The notes under the pieces are model-generated. The model was not told where the DNA came from and searched no databases. It worked only from the letters and a program-made list of their open reading frames with translations. From contig NZ_CP150668.1 in the NCBI RefSeq assembly GCF_038024095.1, positions 2,356,001 to 2,420,000 on the forward strand: DNA of 64,000 bases, in the 5' to 3' direction. Position 1 is the first letter of the stretch. Every line of letters starts with the position of its first letter. Shown one piece after another: positions 55,317 to 64,000 of the stretch. This stretch comes from Polaribacter tangerinus (GTDB taxonomy: Bacteria > Bacteroidota > Bacteroidia > Flavobacteriales > Flavobacteriaceae). The position numbers and the translations under genes were made by a program.

Positions 55317-56495
55317 TTATTCTATTTTGTGACAAATAAGAACGGTGAGCATATTTTTTTGATTGGTAGTAAAAAAAAGATACATATTACCACCATCTTT
55401 AATTTTAGTTTCTTTTCTTATTTGAGCAACTGTTTTAGGAAAATTACGAGTGGTAATATTTGCTTTTCCTTCAGTCAGTTTTTTTCTGATTAATTTTTTA
55501 TCGTAGGGGAGCTGTTCGAGTATTTTAAATTTTCTGCCCGGAAAATCTATCAATGTATCTGAGGTGTATAAGTGTGAGTTTTGATGTAGTTTATGTACTT
55601 CAAAACTATTGGTAATTTGGTTAAATCCGCCAGACTTTAAAATAGCAGCATTGGGTTCGTATAAATAATTTTGAGGAAATGAGAAAGAAGAAGTTTGGGA
55701 GCTTTCAAATTCAAACTCAAACGTGGATGTTTGTTCTTTTTTGAGGTTCGCAGTTTTTATTTTAATGACTCCTAAATAGTTTTTTTCTAAGAGAAAAAGT
55801 AATTCTTTTACCTCATTTTTAACAGCTACAACATGAACCTCTTTTACATTTTTTAGCTCTTTTATGGTTTGTGAAATATCAAGTATTGGCGATGTTTTTA
55901 TTAAAATTGTTTTTGTTTTAGTAAAAAGAAAGTCAATTTTCGGAGGTATTTCTGGCACACAATCTTTTAGTAAAAATACTTTTCCTTTTACCTCGTTCCT
56001 TCTCGACGGATCTATATAAATACAATCGTACTTTTCGGAGCTGTTTTTCAGGTAATTTACGCCATTTAGAGCAATTGGTTTAATATTTTTTACCAATAAT
56101 TGTGTGAAGTTATAGGCAACTATTTTAGATAGTTCTTCATTAATCTCGCAATGAATTACATTTTTAAAAGAGTTAGAAAAATAGTAGCAATCAACACCAA
56201 AGCCTCCTGTAATATCTATAATGCTATCACCAGAAATAAGCATAGATTTGTATTTTGCGGTTGCTTCAGAAGAGCTTTGTTCTATACTAATAGCTTTGGG
56301 ATAGTATATTTTTTCTGTTTGAAACCATGTTGGTAATTTTTTATCAGATTTCTGTTTTGCCAAAATTTGATTGGCAATTTCTTGTATGGTAACGTTTACA
56401 AACGGACTCCCTTTTAAAATTAGTCTTGTTATTTCTGTAGTTTTATTCCTACTAATAAAATCTTGGGTTTCAGTTTCTAGAATAGCTAAATTCAA
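55317..56495 (-). CDS. THUMP-like / class I SAM methyltransferase
   Basis: A 392-residue protein with a central Rossmann methyltransferase fold: DSIIDITGGFGVDCYYFS (motif I), VIHCEINEEL, and IYIDPSRRN (motif IV-like DPxR). The C-terminal portion resembles the THUMP-like domain of Bacteroidota RNA methyltransferase relatives. The target is probably RNA, by inference only. It is followed by an AI-2E family gene upstream on the same strand (six-base gap). Confidence 0.8.
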   Translation of the reverse strand: MNLAILETETQDFISRNKTTEITRLILKGSPFVNVTIQEIANQILAKQKSDKKLPTWFQTEKIYYPKAISIEQSSSEATAKYKSMLISGDSIIDITGGFGVDCYYFSNSFKNVIHCEINEELSKIVAYNFTQLLVKNIKPIALNGVNYLKNSSEKYDCIYIDPSRRNEVKGKVFLLKDCVPEIPPKIDFLFTKTKTILIKTSPILDISQTIKELKNVKEVHVVAVKNEVKELLFLLEKNYLGVIKIKTANLKKEQTSTFEFEFESSQTSSFSFPQNYLYEPNAAILKSGGFNQITNSFEVHKLHQNSHLYTSDTLIDFPGRKFKILEQLPYDKKLIRKKLTEGKANITTRNFPKTVAQIRKETKIKDGGNMYLFFTTNQKNMLTVLICHKIE

Positions 56496-56500
56496 TGTTT

Positions 56501-57586
56501 TTATAAATCTTTAGTTAACGATTTTACGATTTTATTTTCAGACAAAAATTCTTTTAAAATTACTTTAAGAGCAGTATAAATAGGAACTGCGGTAATCATT
56601 CCTATAACACCAAATAGTAAGCCGCCAATAATAATTATTAAAAATATTTCTAATGGATGCGATTTTGTAGTTTTAGAAAATATGATTGGCTGACTACCAA
56701 AATTATCAATAAGCTGTGCAATAAAATAACCAATCATTACATACATTGAAGTTGGTAAAATTACCGACTGAAAATCTTGCCCAATATTACTTATCATAGA
56801 TAATGTAAACATAATTACTGCGCCAATTAAAGGTCCTATGTAAGGTATTAGGTTGAGTAAAGCACATAAAAAAGCAATAACAATGGCATTATCTATATCG
56901 AAAATTAATAGTACAATGGTGTATAAAATAAATAATATACTTATTTGTAATATTAAGCCAATAAAATATCTAGACAATAAATTATTTATAGTTTCAGATG
57001 ATTTAGAAAAGCGTTTTTCTGAATTATTTGGTATAAGAACTAAAATGCCTTTTTTTAATAATTGGCTATCTTTCATAAAGAAAAAAGAGATGAATAAAAC
57101 AGAAAAGAGTCCCACACTTAAAGAGCCGATAGCCTCTAAAATTCCGTTTAATAAATTGGGAATTTCCTTAAATTGAGATAAAAAATCTACATTTTTAAGC
57201 TCCTCTAAAACATTAATTCCTTTGGTAGAGAAATAACTGATAATCTCTTGATAAATATTTTGAATATTAGCTTGTAACTCATCTATTTGAAGCAATGATA
57301 AACTTTTACCTTGTTCTATTATTAGTGGAATAAAAAGGCCAATTATACCTGCTGTAAAACTGAGCATCAAAATCATTGAGGTTACTACAGCTAATGTATT
57401 TGGGAATTTTAATTTTTTTCTGAGCAATAAAATAAAAGGTCTTGCTATTAAAGACAAAATTGCAGCTATTATGATGTAAATTACTACCGATTTAATGGTA
57501 AGTAAAAAGTATCCCAAAGCAAAAATTCCGATAATAATTGCCAGTGCTCTTAGTATTCCGTTAGATATTATTTTTGCATTCATCAA
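56501..57586 (-). CDS. AI-2E family transporter
   Basis: A 361-residue integral membrane protein of the AI-2E exporter / PerM family. Seven or eight hydrophobic segments are visible. The C-terminal conserved run LNLIPYIGPLIGAVIMFTLS and QLIDNFGSQPIIFSKTTKSHPLEIF is diagnostic. The cargo cannot be inferred. Its start overlaps the preceding gene by four bases. Confidence 0.93.
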   Translation of the reverse strand: MMNAKIISNGILRALAIIIGIFALGYFLLTIKSVVIYIIIAAILSLIARPFILLLRKKLKFPNTLAVVTSMILMLSFTAGIIGLFIPLIIEQGKSLSLLQIDELQANIQNIYQEIISYFSTKGINVLEELKNVDFLSQFKEIPNLLNGILEAIGSLSVGLFSVLFISFFFMKDSQLLKKGILVLIPNNSEKRFSKSSETINNLLSRYFIGLILQISILFILYTIVLLIFDIDNAIVIAFLCALLNLIPYIGPLIGAVIMFTLSMISNIGQDFQSVILPTSMYVMIGYFIAQLIDNFGSQPIIFSKTTKSHPLEIFLIIIIGGLLFGVIGMITAVPIYTALKVILKEFLSENKIVKSLTKDL

Positions 57587-58860
57587 TTGTATCCTTTTAC
57601 AGTTCCTAAAGATAGTTTATTACCACTACTAAAAATATGGTTTGTTGGGAGTAAGGTGCCACTTTCTGTAACAATCCAATCTTGCCATGTTGCAGGTACA
57701 TTGCTCATTTTCATGCTAGGAACTGTCATTTTATAGCTGTTGGGAACATTATTTTCGTCTAAAAACCAACTATATGAATCTCCAGGAGTTGTACCACCAC
57801 TTGTATATTTTATGTAAAGGGCTTCTTTATTATTTTCTTTAATGATATTTCTGTAGGTACCTTTATCAAATAATTTGTGAGGTGCTACAAGCCAAAAAGA
57901 ATCATTATTAAAAATGTTATTAGCTTTTTTTACAAGTGTTGCATCTGTTTTTTCTTGTATTTTTTCGTTAACATACACTTGGCTGTTTTCGATATTATTC
58001 GGATGTAATTCTACACGAATAGAATCCCAAGAAACCTGAACAATATGTAATTTCTTATCCCATTTAAAATGTCTTTTTCCAGCAAAGCTCCATTCTAAAT
58101 AACGAGTATTTTTATAATTTTTATGCTTTATAGCTTTCAATATTTTATGAGCTAGTTCATCTGCTTTTTTATTGTAAGCTTGAACATTTTCAAGTGTAAT
58201 TTCCATTCCGAATAAAGATAGCTTGTGTGCTGTAGGGAGTTTTAAACCTGCGCTGGTTGTTTTTAAGTTAGACCACGTAGCGCTAATGCCTCCAATAGGT
58301 ATCAGGCTAGTCCACATTTTAAAGGAAGTAGGTAAATAATTCTCATCTAAAATCCACAAGTAAGAATCTCCAGGAGTTGTTCCACCAGAGGTATAGGTAA
58401 TTAGTAGTGCATCTTTATTATTGTGTTTTACAAGGCGCCTTTCTGTGCCTTGATCGAAAATTTTATAAGGAGCAATCAGCCAAAAAGAATCGTTGTTAAA
58501 ATATTTTATAGCAGTTTGTAAAACATCTTCATTTTCTACTTTTTTATGATTGATAAAGACTTCAGAATTACCATAGTTTTTAGTGTCTAAAATAACGTTA
58601 TTTTCGTCCCAAGAAACAGAAACTTTGTTCTCACTTTTGTACCATTTGTAATGATGTACATTTCGAAAACTCCACGTAATTATTTCGGTATTATAAAAAG
58701 CCTCTCCATTTAAAGCTGCAAACATTTTAGCAGCTAGCTCTTCCGCTTCTTGCCCTTTTTTGCCATCCGGAAGTTTTTCGTTTTCAGAAAAGTATACATA
58801 TGTAATTGCTGCAATTAGCAAGCCAAAAAGGAGGATAAGAATTTTAAGAGATTTCTTCAT
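57583..58860 (-). CDS. Hypothetical membrane-anchored protein with internal tandem duplication
   Basis: A 425-residue protein with an N-terminal hydrophobic anchor (about 5-25) and two homologous halves of about 190 residues (about 37-230 and 236-425). Both halves contain WSF followed by HYKW or HFKW, FNNDSFWL.AP, FD.GT and YTSGGTTPGDSY.W. The residues after the anchor indicate an extracytoplasmic location. A fold related to outer-membrane lipoprotein carriers is possible but not shown. Function unknown. Confidence 0.85.
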   Translation of the reverse strand: MKKSLKILILLFGLLIAAITYVYFSENEKLPDGKKGQEAEELAAKMFAALNGEAFYNTEIITWSFRNVHHYKWYKSENKVSVSWDENNVILDTKNYGNSEVFINHKKVENEDVLQTAIKYFNNDSFWLIAPYKIFDQGTERRLVKHNNKDALLITYTSGGTTPGDSYLWILDENYLPTSFKMWTSLIPIGGISATWSNLKTTSAGLKLPTAHKLSLFGMEITLENVQAYNKKADELAHKILKAIKHKNYKNTRYLEWSFAGKRHFKWDKKLHIVQVSWDSIRVELHPNNIENSQVYVNEKIQEKTDATLVKKANNIFNNDSFWLVAPHKLFDKGTYRNIIKENNKEALYIKYTSGGTTPGDSYSWFLDENNVPNSYKMTVPSMKMSNVPATWQDWIVTESGTLLPTNHIFSSGNKLSLGTVKGYN

Positions 58861-58938
58861 TTTTTTTAATATTAGTAAACAAATTTATTACTTTTTAAGG
58901 AAACATTTTTAGACGAAAATTTATGCTAAATACCTTTT

Positions 58939-59802
58939 TTATGTTTTGTTAAAAATTTTATCAAATTTAGGAGGTAACTTTTTAGAAATACTTATTGTTT
59001 TTTGAGTTAAAGGATGGGTAAAAGAAATATTTTCGGCATGCAAGTACATGCCCTTGCCTGTATGTAATAAACCCTCTAAAAAATATTTTTTATCGCCTAA
59101 AATAGGATGATTAATGGTAAATAAATGTTTTCTAATTTGATGTTTTCTACCTGTTTTAGGAGTTACTAATACTAAGTTTAAAATACCAAATCTAGCGGAA
59201 TTTACAGATTTTATTACCAAATATTGGGTGATAGCCTCTTTATTATCAATTTTAGAATTAATAATGCCTTCTTGTTTCATTTTGCCAATTGTAACCGCAA
59301 AATATTTCTTTTGTACTTTTTTGTTTTCAAATAATTTTCCTAGTTCCATAAGCGCATTGGCAGTTTTTCCTATAAGTAAAACACCACTTGTTGCATAATC
59401 TAACCGATGAATTGGTTGTGGTTTTACGGTATCTAAAAAAGTACTTTTTATTAAATTTTGTGAAAGTGCGTTGGTTATGGTAACAAACCTATTTCCGCTG
59501 ACTAAAATTCCTGAGGGTTTATAAATAATGGCTAAATATTGGTCTTCATACAAAACCTCTAAATTTAGTTTCAACCTATTGTTTGTGGTTTCTTTTTCTA
59601 TATATAGAAGTTCGATTTTTTCATTTCCATTAATTATTTTACCCGTTGTAGCAGGAAAACCGTTAATAAGAATTCGGTTTTTTTTAATAGCTTTTTTAAG
59701 TGCAGATTTGGTAATTATTGTTTTAAAAATACCTACACCATATTCTTGAAATCGTAAAGGATTACTTATGGTTTTTACAATATGAGTTTCTATTACAAGC
59801 AT
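58939..59802 (-). CDS. RluA family pseudouridine synthase
   Basis: A 287-residue RNA pseudouridine synthase. An S4-like N-terminal region (about 30-60, KKAIKKNRILINGFPATTG) precedes the catalytic domain. The catalytic Asp is D135 in IHRLDYATSG, followed by KKYFAVTIG and GRKHQIRKHL. The specific RNA site cannot be named. It overlaps the VOC gene by one base. Confidence 0.93.
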   Translation of the reverse strand: MLVIETHIVKTISNPLRFQEYGVGIFKTIITKSALKKAIKKNRILINGFPATTGKIINGNEKIELLYIEKETTNNRLKLNLEVLYEDQYLAIIYKPSGILVSGNRFVTITNALSQNLIKSTFLDTVKPQPIHRLDYATSGVLLIGKTANALMELGKLFENKKVQKKYFAVTIGKMKQEGIINSKIDNKEAITQYLVIKSVNSARFGILNLVLVTPKTGRKHQIRKHLFTINHPILGDKKYFLEGLLHTGKGMYLHAENISFTHPLTQKTISISKKLPPKFDKIFNKT

Positions 59803-60218
59803 TATTTGGCAAATAATTGCCCAATATCTTTAAAAGCTTTAAACTCTAGAGCGTTTCCTTCTGGGTCTTTAAAAAACATGGTAGCTTGTTCGCCAACTTT
59901 TCCTTTGAAACGGATATAGGGAGAAATTTCGAAGGTGATGTTTTTAGCAAATAATCTCTCTGAAAAATCATGAAAATCTTTCCATGTCAAAACCACTCCA
60001 AAATGCGGTACAGGAACATTATGCCCATCTACAGCATTTGATATTCTTTGAGGTTCGTAGTCTTCTTTTTGATGAATTACCAATTGATGTCCAAAAAAGT
60101 TAAAATCTACCCAATTTTCAGTAGATCTGCCTTCTTCACACCCTAATATTTCTCTGTAAAAATCTCTACATTTTTCTAAATTTTTTACAGGTATTGCTAA
60201 GTGAAATGGTTGTACCAT
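59802..60218 (-). CDS. VOC (glyoxalase-fold) family protein
   Basis: A 138-residue protein of the vicinal oxygen chelate fold. Marks are [22 protein letters not shown] and the C-terminal [16 protein letters not shown], with a metal-binding His near 6 and Glu near 130. The substrate is unknown. Its stop overlaps the start of the pseudouridine synthase gene by one base, so the pair is likely co-translated. Confidence 0.92.
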   Translation of the reverse strand: MVQPFHLAIPVKNLEKCRDFYREILGCEEGRSTENWVDFNFFGHQLVIHQKEDYEPQRISNAVDGHNVPVPHFGVVLTWKDFHDFSERLFAKNITFEISPYIRFKGKVGEQATMFFKDPEGNALEFKAFKDIGQLFAK

Positions 60219-60256
60219 AATTATTTAATTTAATTTCTAAAATGACTTTTTTAAAT

Positions 60257-61948
60257 TTAAAATCCAACGGCAGCATCGTCACCTCTTGGGTCTGCGCCGC
60301 CTTCTAACTTACCATTTGGCAGTACTAAGATAGCATCAACTCGCCCAATAATCAAAGAATTTTTTTCTAACAGTTCATAACCAAGAGAAGTCAATTTGTT
60401 TTTAACATCGGTATCAAATCCGTTCGGTTCCATTCTTATTACGTCTGGCAACCATTGATGATGAAAACGAGGTTGGTTAACAGATTCTTGCATTCCCATA
60501 TCATATTCAATAACATTTAAAATATTTTGTAATACCGAGGTAATAATAGTTGAACCTCCAGGAGTACCAACAACCATTTTAAGTTTACCATTTTTAGATA
60601 CAATTGTAGGTGTCATAGAGCTTAACATTCTTTTCTCTGGTGCAATTGCATTCGCTTCCGAACCAACTAAACCATAAACATTTGGTGTGCCAGGCTTGCT
60701 AGAAAAGTCGTCCATTTCGTTGTTTAAAATAAAGCCTGCTCCTTTTACTACCACCTTAGAGCCAAAGCCAGTATTTAGCGTTGTAGTTACCGAAACGGCG
60801 TTTCCAAAAGTATCTACAATAGAGTAGTGTGTAGTTTCATCACTTTCGTATCCTAAAATTTTACCCTCAGAAATTTCACTAGAAGGTGTTGCTTTATCCC
60901 AAGAAAAAGAGGCCATTCTATAGTTTAAGTAACGTTGATCTGTAAGGCTATCTATCGGTACATTTACAAAATCGATGTCACCCAAATAATGTGCTCTATC
61001 GGCATAAGATCTTCTAGAGGCTTCTGTTATTAGCTGAATGTATTTGGAAGAATTATGCGGAATATCTTTTAAGTTATACGGTTCAATAGAACCTAAAATT
61101 TGTGCCAAACAAATACCACCACTTGCAGGCAAAGTCATAGAGGTAATTGTATGATTTTTGTATTGAAAGGTAATTGGAGTTCGCCAAATTGCTTTGTATT
61201 CCTCTAAATCTTTATGGCTTATAATTCCTCCTAACTCGGTTATATAATTTACAAGTAAATTAGCTGTTTCTCCTTTATAAAAGCCGTCTTTTCCAAAATC
61301 TCTTATTCTTTCTAGTGTTTTTGCAAGTTCTTCTTGCTTAAGAATATTTCCTTCTAGCCAGTCGTTTTCGAAAACTGTTTGGTAGTTGTTTGCTTGTTTA
61401 AATTTTTTGGTAGCACTATTTAAAGATGATGCTTGTTTTTTTGTAATTGTGATGCCGTTTCTAGCTAAATCGATACTTGGCTGAATTAAATCTTTAAAGG
61501 GTAAGGTTCCAAATTTTTTATAAACTTCAAAGATACCAGCAACTGAGCCAGGAACTCCAACTGCATGCGCACCTAATGTACTTTTATCTTTTATAACATT
61601 TCCAAGACTGTCTAAATACATGTTTTTGTGAGCGGTTATTGGAGCTTTTTCTCTAAAGTCTAAGGCACCTGTAGAACCATCGTTATTTCTGTAGACCATA
61701 AAACCACCACCACCAATATTGCCAGCAACTGGGTACACTACAGCAAGTGCGAGTTGTGTGGCAATCATAGCGTCGTATGCATTTCCTCCTTTTTTTATGA
61801 TATCTAAACCTATTTTAGAGGCTTCTTTACGGGCAGATACAACCATGGCCTTTTCTGCAATAACACCTGTAATATCTATTTTTGATTCTTGTTTGCAGCT
61901 GCTTGCAAAAATTATAGTAGCTAGTAATGTCAGGAAAATTTTTCTCAT
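60257..61948 (-). CDS. ggt: Gamma-glutamyltransferase lipoprotein
   Basis: Cleaves or transfers the gamma-glutamyl group of glutathione and related compounds. It is an exported 563-residue precursor with lipoprotein signal [18 protein letters not shown]. It self-processes at the Thr of the [16 protein letters not shown] motif (about 366) into large and small subunits. Other marks are [28 protein letters not shown] and [22 protein letters not shown]. The C-terminus [14 protein letters not shown] is typical. Confidence 0.95.
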   Translation of the reverse strand: MRKIFLTLLATIIFASSCKQESKIDITGVIAEKAMVVSARKEASKIGLDIIKKGGNAYDAMIATQLALAVVYPVAGNIGGGGFMVYRNNDGSTGALDFREKAPITAHKNMYLDSLGNVIKDKSTLGAHAVGVPGSVAGIFEVYKKFGTLPFKDLIQPSIDLARNGITITKKQASSLNSATKKFKQANNYQTVFENDWLEGNILKQEELAKTLERIRDFGKDGFYKGETANLLVNYITELGGIISHKDLEEYKAIWRTPITFQYKNHTITSMTLPASGGICLAQILGSIEPYNLKDIPHNSSKYIQLITEASRRSYADRAHYLGDIDFVNVPIDSLTDQRYLNYRMASFSWDKATPSSEISEGKILGYESDETTHYSIVDTFGNAVSVTTTLNTGFGSKVVVKGAGFILNNEMDDFSSKPGTPNVYGLVGSEANAIAPEKRMLSSMTPTIVSKNGKLKMVVGTPGGSTIITSVLQNILNVIEYDMGMQESVNQPRFHHQWLPDVIRMEPNGFDTDVKNKLTSLGYELLEKNSLIIGRVDAILVLPNGKLEGGADPRGDDAAVGF

Positions 61949-61964
61949 TGTATAATTGTAAATA

Positions 61965-62555
61965 TTAGGATTTTAATTCGTTTATTTTTTGATTGCTAAA
62001 GGTAATAAGATCTTTAAAGAAAAGTGTAAAATCTTCTTCTAACTCTTTTTCAAGAATTGTTAAGTCTTCAATGGCAAGATGCATTTGCGACTTACCATTT
62101 GTTCTATTATTTACACCTTTTAAAACTTTTTCAATGCCAGATTTGTTTTTATAATTGTATAAAATATCGTAAGAAATCATATAGTTTATGAACTCCTGAG
62201 ACTTTAATGGCAATGTTTCTTTTAAATTGTTAAATAGATGATAAACAGATGAGGTGAAAATTTTAAGAGGAATTTCTGAATACAAGTGCCAGTTTTTTGC
62301 AAGAAAATAGTCGTAAAAAATATCAATAATCACTCCATCGTAATGTTTGTATCTTTTGTGTAACCTTCGTTTACTTTTTCTTACAGTTTTATGTGCATCT
62401 GTAAAAGTGTCTATAGCTCTATGTAAAAAAATACCTTGTTGTATCTCCTCAGAGAAATCCATATAATTATTACCTTTTATATGGTCTGCAATAAAATTAC
62501 CTACCATAATGTTGGTGTTATTTTTAGAAAGATATAAATGAGCTAAGAAGTTCAT
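61965..62555 (-). CDS. acpH: Acyl carrier protein phosphodiesterase
   Basis: A 196-residue hydrolase that removes the phosphopantetheine arm of acyl carrier protein. The N-terminus [28 protein letters not shown] and the [21 protein letters not shown] and [18 protein letters not shown] segments are diagnostic. Confidence 0.93.
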   Translation of the reverse strand: MNFLAHLYLSKNNTNIMVGNFIADHIKGNNYMDFSEEIQQGIFLHRAIDTFTDAHKTVRKSKRRLHKRYKHYDGVIIDIFYDYFLAKNWHLYSEIPLKIFTSSVYHLFNNLKETLPLKSQEFINYMISYDILYNYKNKSGIEKVLKGVNNRTNGKSQMHLAIEDLTILEKELEEDFTLFFKDLITFSNQKINELKS

Positions 62556-62583
62556 GAAAAATATTTATACCTATAAATGTAAA

Positions 62584-62613
62584 CAAAAAACCACAACTTT
62601 AGTTGTGGTTTTA
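62584..62613 (-). terminator. Terminator after dnaN
   Basis: ACCACAAC (62589-62596) / GTTGTGGT (62601-62608), with an A run on the plus strand that becomes the T run on the minus strand. Confidence 0.85.
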
Positions 62614-62655
62614 AAATAATATATTTTTAATTTTTGTGAACTTTAAATAGTTTTT

Positions 62656-63774
62656 TTAACTATTTAACATTACTGGCATTACTAACATTGTAACTTGTTC
62701 ACCTTCATCTGTTCCGTCTATCGGAGTTAAAATTCCAGCTCTGTTAGGTAAAGACATTTCTATAAGAACATCGTTTGCACTTAAATTATTAAGCATTTCA
62801 CTTAAAAAACGGGAGTTAAAGCCAATTTGCATATCATCTCCTTGATAATCGCAGCTTAAACGTTCGTCTGCTTTGTTTGCAAAATCTAAATCTTCAGCAG
62901 AAATATTTAACTCTGTACCAGCCATTTTAAGGCGAATTTGGTGCGTAGTTTTACTGGAGAAAATAGAAACTCTTCGAACAGAATTTAAAAATGATGCTCT
63001 ATCAACGGTTAGTTTATTAGGATTTTCTTTCGGAATAACAGCTTCATAATTTGGGTATTTACCATCTATCAATCGACATACTAAAACTACGTTGTCAAAG
63101 GTAAATTTGGCATTCGCTTCATTATACTCTATAGTTACATCGCTATCAGAACCTCCTAGAATACCTTTTAATAAGTTCAAAGGTTTTTTGGGCATAATAA
63201 ATTCAGCTGTTTCGTTAGCAGTTACGTCTGTTCTAGAATATTTTACTAGTTTGTGCGCATCTGTAGCAACAAAAGTTAAACTTTGAGAGCTAAACTGAAA
63301 AAACACACCACTCATTACAGGTCTTAAATCATCATTTCCTGCAGCAAAAATTGTTTTAGAAATAGCGGTTCCAAGTATATGAGCAGGAACTACAGTAGTG
63401 CTAGGTGAAGGTAAAGAAACAGCTTTTGGGAATTCGTCTCCGCCAAAATAAGCCATATCATATTTACCCTGATCTGAACTAATTTCTATGGTGTTTTCTC
63501 CTTCAGTTTTAAAGGTTAGTGGTTGGTCTGGAAACGTTTTTAAGGTATCTAATAGTAAACGTGCAGAAACAGCAATAGAACCTGTACTGTCGCTTTCTAC
63601 ATCAATTACAGAGCTCATTGTTGTCTCTAAGTCTGATGCTGAAACTTTTAATTGGTTTTCAGACAATTCAAATAAAAAATTATCTAAGATTGGTAGGGTA
63701 TTATTACTATTTATAACGCCCCCTAAAACTTGTAATTGTTTTAATAGTTGTGAGCTTGATACAATAAATTTCAT
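62656..63774 (-). CDS. dnaN: DNA polymerase III beta subunit (sliding clamp)
   Basis: The ring-shaped processivity factor of the replicative polymerase. The 372 residues begin MKFIVSSSQLLKQLQVLGG and end MLVMPVMLN, with the usual three domains. Marks are FSSKTTHQIRLKM and FNSRFLSEMLNNL. dnaA is not adjacent in this window. Confidence 0.96.
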   Translation of the reverse strand: MKFIVSSSQLLKQLQVLGGVINSNNTLPILDNFLFELSENQLKVSASDLETTMSSVIDVESDSTGSIAVSARLLLDTLKTFPDQPLTFKTEGENTIEISSDQGKYDMAYFGGDEFPKAVSLPSPSTTVVPAHILGTAISKTIFAAGNDDLRPVMSGVFFQFSSQSLTFVATDAHKLVKYSRTDVTANETAEFIMPKKPLNLLKGILGGSDSDVTIEYNEANAKFTFDNVVLVCRLIDGKYPNYEAVIPKENPNKLTVDRASFLNSVRRVSIFSSKTTHQIRLKMAGTELNISAEDLDFANKADERLSCDYQGDDMQIGFNSRFLSEMLNNLSANDVLIEMSLPNRAGILTPIDGTDEGEQVTMLVMPVMLNS

Positions 63775-63898
63775 TTATTTTTTTATCTAATATTAGTCAT
63801 ACAAATATAACCTTATTATATGACTCTGAAAATTAATTTATCAACAGGTTATGAGCATTTTGTTTATGATTTTTAAACGTTATAATTATGTTAAGAGA

Positions 63899-63929
63899 TT
63901 TCTTTTTCTTTATTAAAAAACTACTTTTG
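63899..63929 (+). promoter_or_regulatory. Promoter candidate for the rightmost gene
   Basis: TTTC (63899-63902), 19 bases, TACTTTTG (63922-63929). The -7 box matches exactly. The start codon of a divergent gene follows at 63951. Confidence 0.5.
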
Positions 63930-63950
63930 TTATCAATCAATTATCTAATA

Positions 63951-64000
63951 ATGAAGTCGTTTATACTCCTATTTTTCACATTATTTTTATCTCTTAAGTC
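63951..64000 (+). CDS. Start of a secreted protein gene (truncated by the window)
   Basis: ATG at 63951 begins MKSFILLFFTLFLSLK, an N-terminal signal peptide. Only 16 codons are in the window, so no function can be assigned. It is divergent from dnaN and preceded by a plausible promoter. Confidence 0.6.
   Translation, partial: MKSFILLFFTLFLSLK

Noticed and set aside
63780..63950. A replication origin next to dnaN
   Set aside because: There is no dnaA gene and no cluster of DnaA boxes; only one TTATCAACA-like sequence was seen near 63837.

Overview
The window is chromosomal DNA from a member of the Bacteroidota, almost certainly family Flavobacteriaceae. The supporting signs are an A+T-rich sequence, Bacteroidota promoters (TTTG, about 19 bases, TAnnTTTG; the clearest precede tRNA-Lys and rpmE2), lipoproteins of Bacteroidota type, a PafA-type phosphatase, a fused SerB-SerA enzyme and a complete lower kynurenine operon. 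The species cannot be named from the sequence alone.

Layout. 1-6.4 kb: the end of carA, enolase, citrate synthase and two pentein-fold guanidino/ureido hydrolases (a DDAH/arginine-deiminase-like protein and CtlX) around a FAS1 lipoprotein. 6.6-9.9 kb: phosphatase PafA and an MlaE/MlaF-type lipid ABC pair. 9.9-16.5 kb: tRNA-Lys, a frameshifted CIA30 gene, a DUF389 membrane protein, a SprT-like protein, an SDR, and two lipoproteins (beta-helix, glutaminyl cyclase). 16.7-25.6 kb: L31 type B, a glutamate-synthase-like FMN protein with a methyltransferase, GcvP, a UbiA-like protein and the SerB-SerA fusion. 25.6-28.9 kb: an accessory lipoprotein island with three tandem paralogues, in which four of five genes have a damaged start or frame. 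29-35 kb: an NlpC/P60 peptidase, then kynU, a 36-codon ORF, kmo, haaO and an ACMSD-type hydrolase, which turn kynurenine into aminomuconate semialdehyde. 35-46.4 kb: small envelope proteins, a phospholipid-methyltransferase-like gene coupled to a phosphoethanolamine transferase, dnaK, serine deaminase, YaaA and an M28 peptidase.

46.4-50.6 kb is the most unusual part. A single 1188-residue restriction-modification protein lies between imperfect 25-base direct repeats. Its methyltransferase core carries an in-frame Y1/HUH transposase-like domain, and its coding sequence contains four copies of a 20-base palindrome, read in two different frames. A remnant of the 3' end of a second, diverged R-M gene lies just beyond its stop. 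Together these suggest an R-M exchange site, with a single-strand-DNA transposase-like module and REP-like palindromes inside one gene.

50.6-64 kb: an outer-membrane protein, an FdhF/YdeP oxidoreductase with FdhD, a THUMP-like methyltransferase, an AI-2E exporter, a protein with an internal tandem duplication, a pseudouridine synthase, a VOC protein, gamma-glutamyltransferase, AcpH and dnaN. The start of another secreted protein runs off the end. Two copies of a GCGTT...AACGC-bounded intergenic element (17.1 and 33.2 kb, opposite orientation) are the other dispersed repeats seen.
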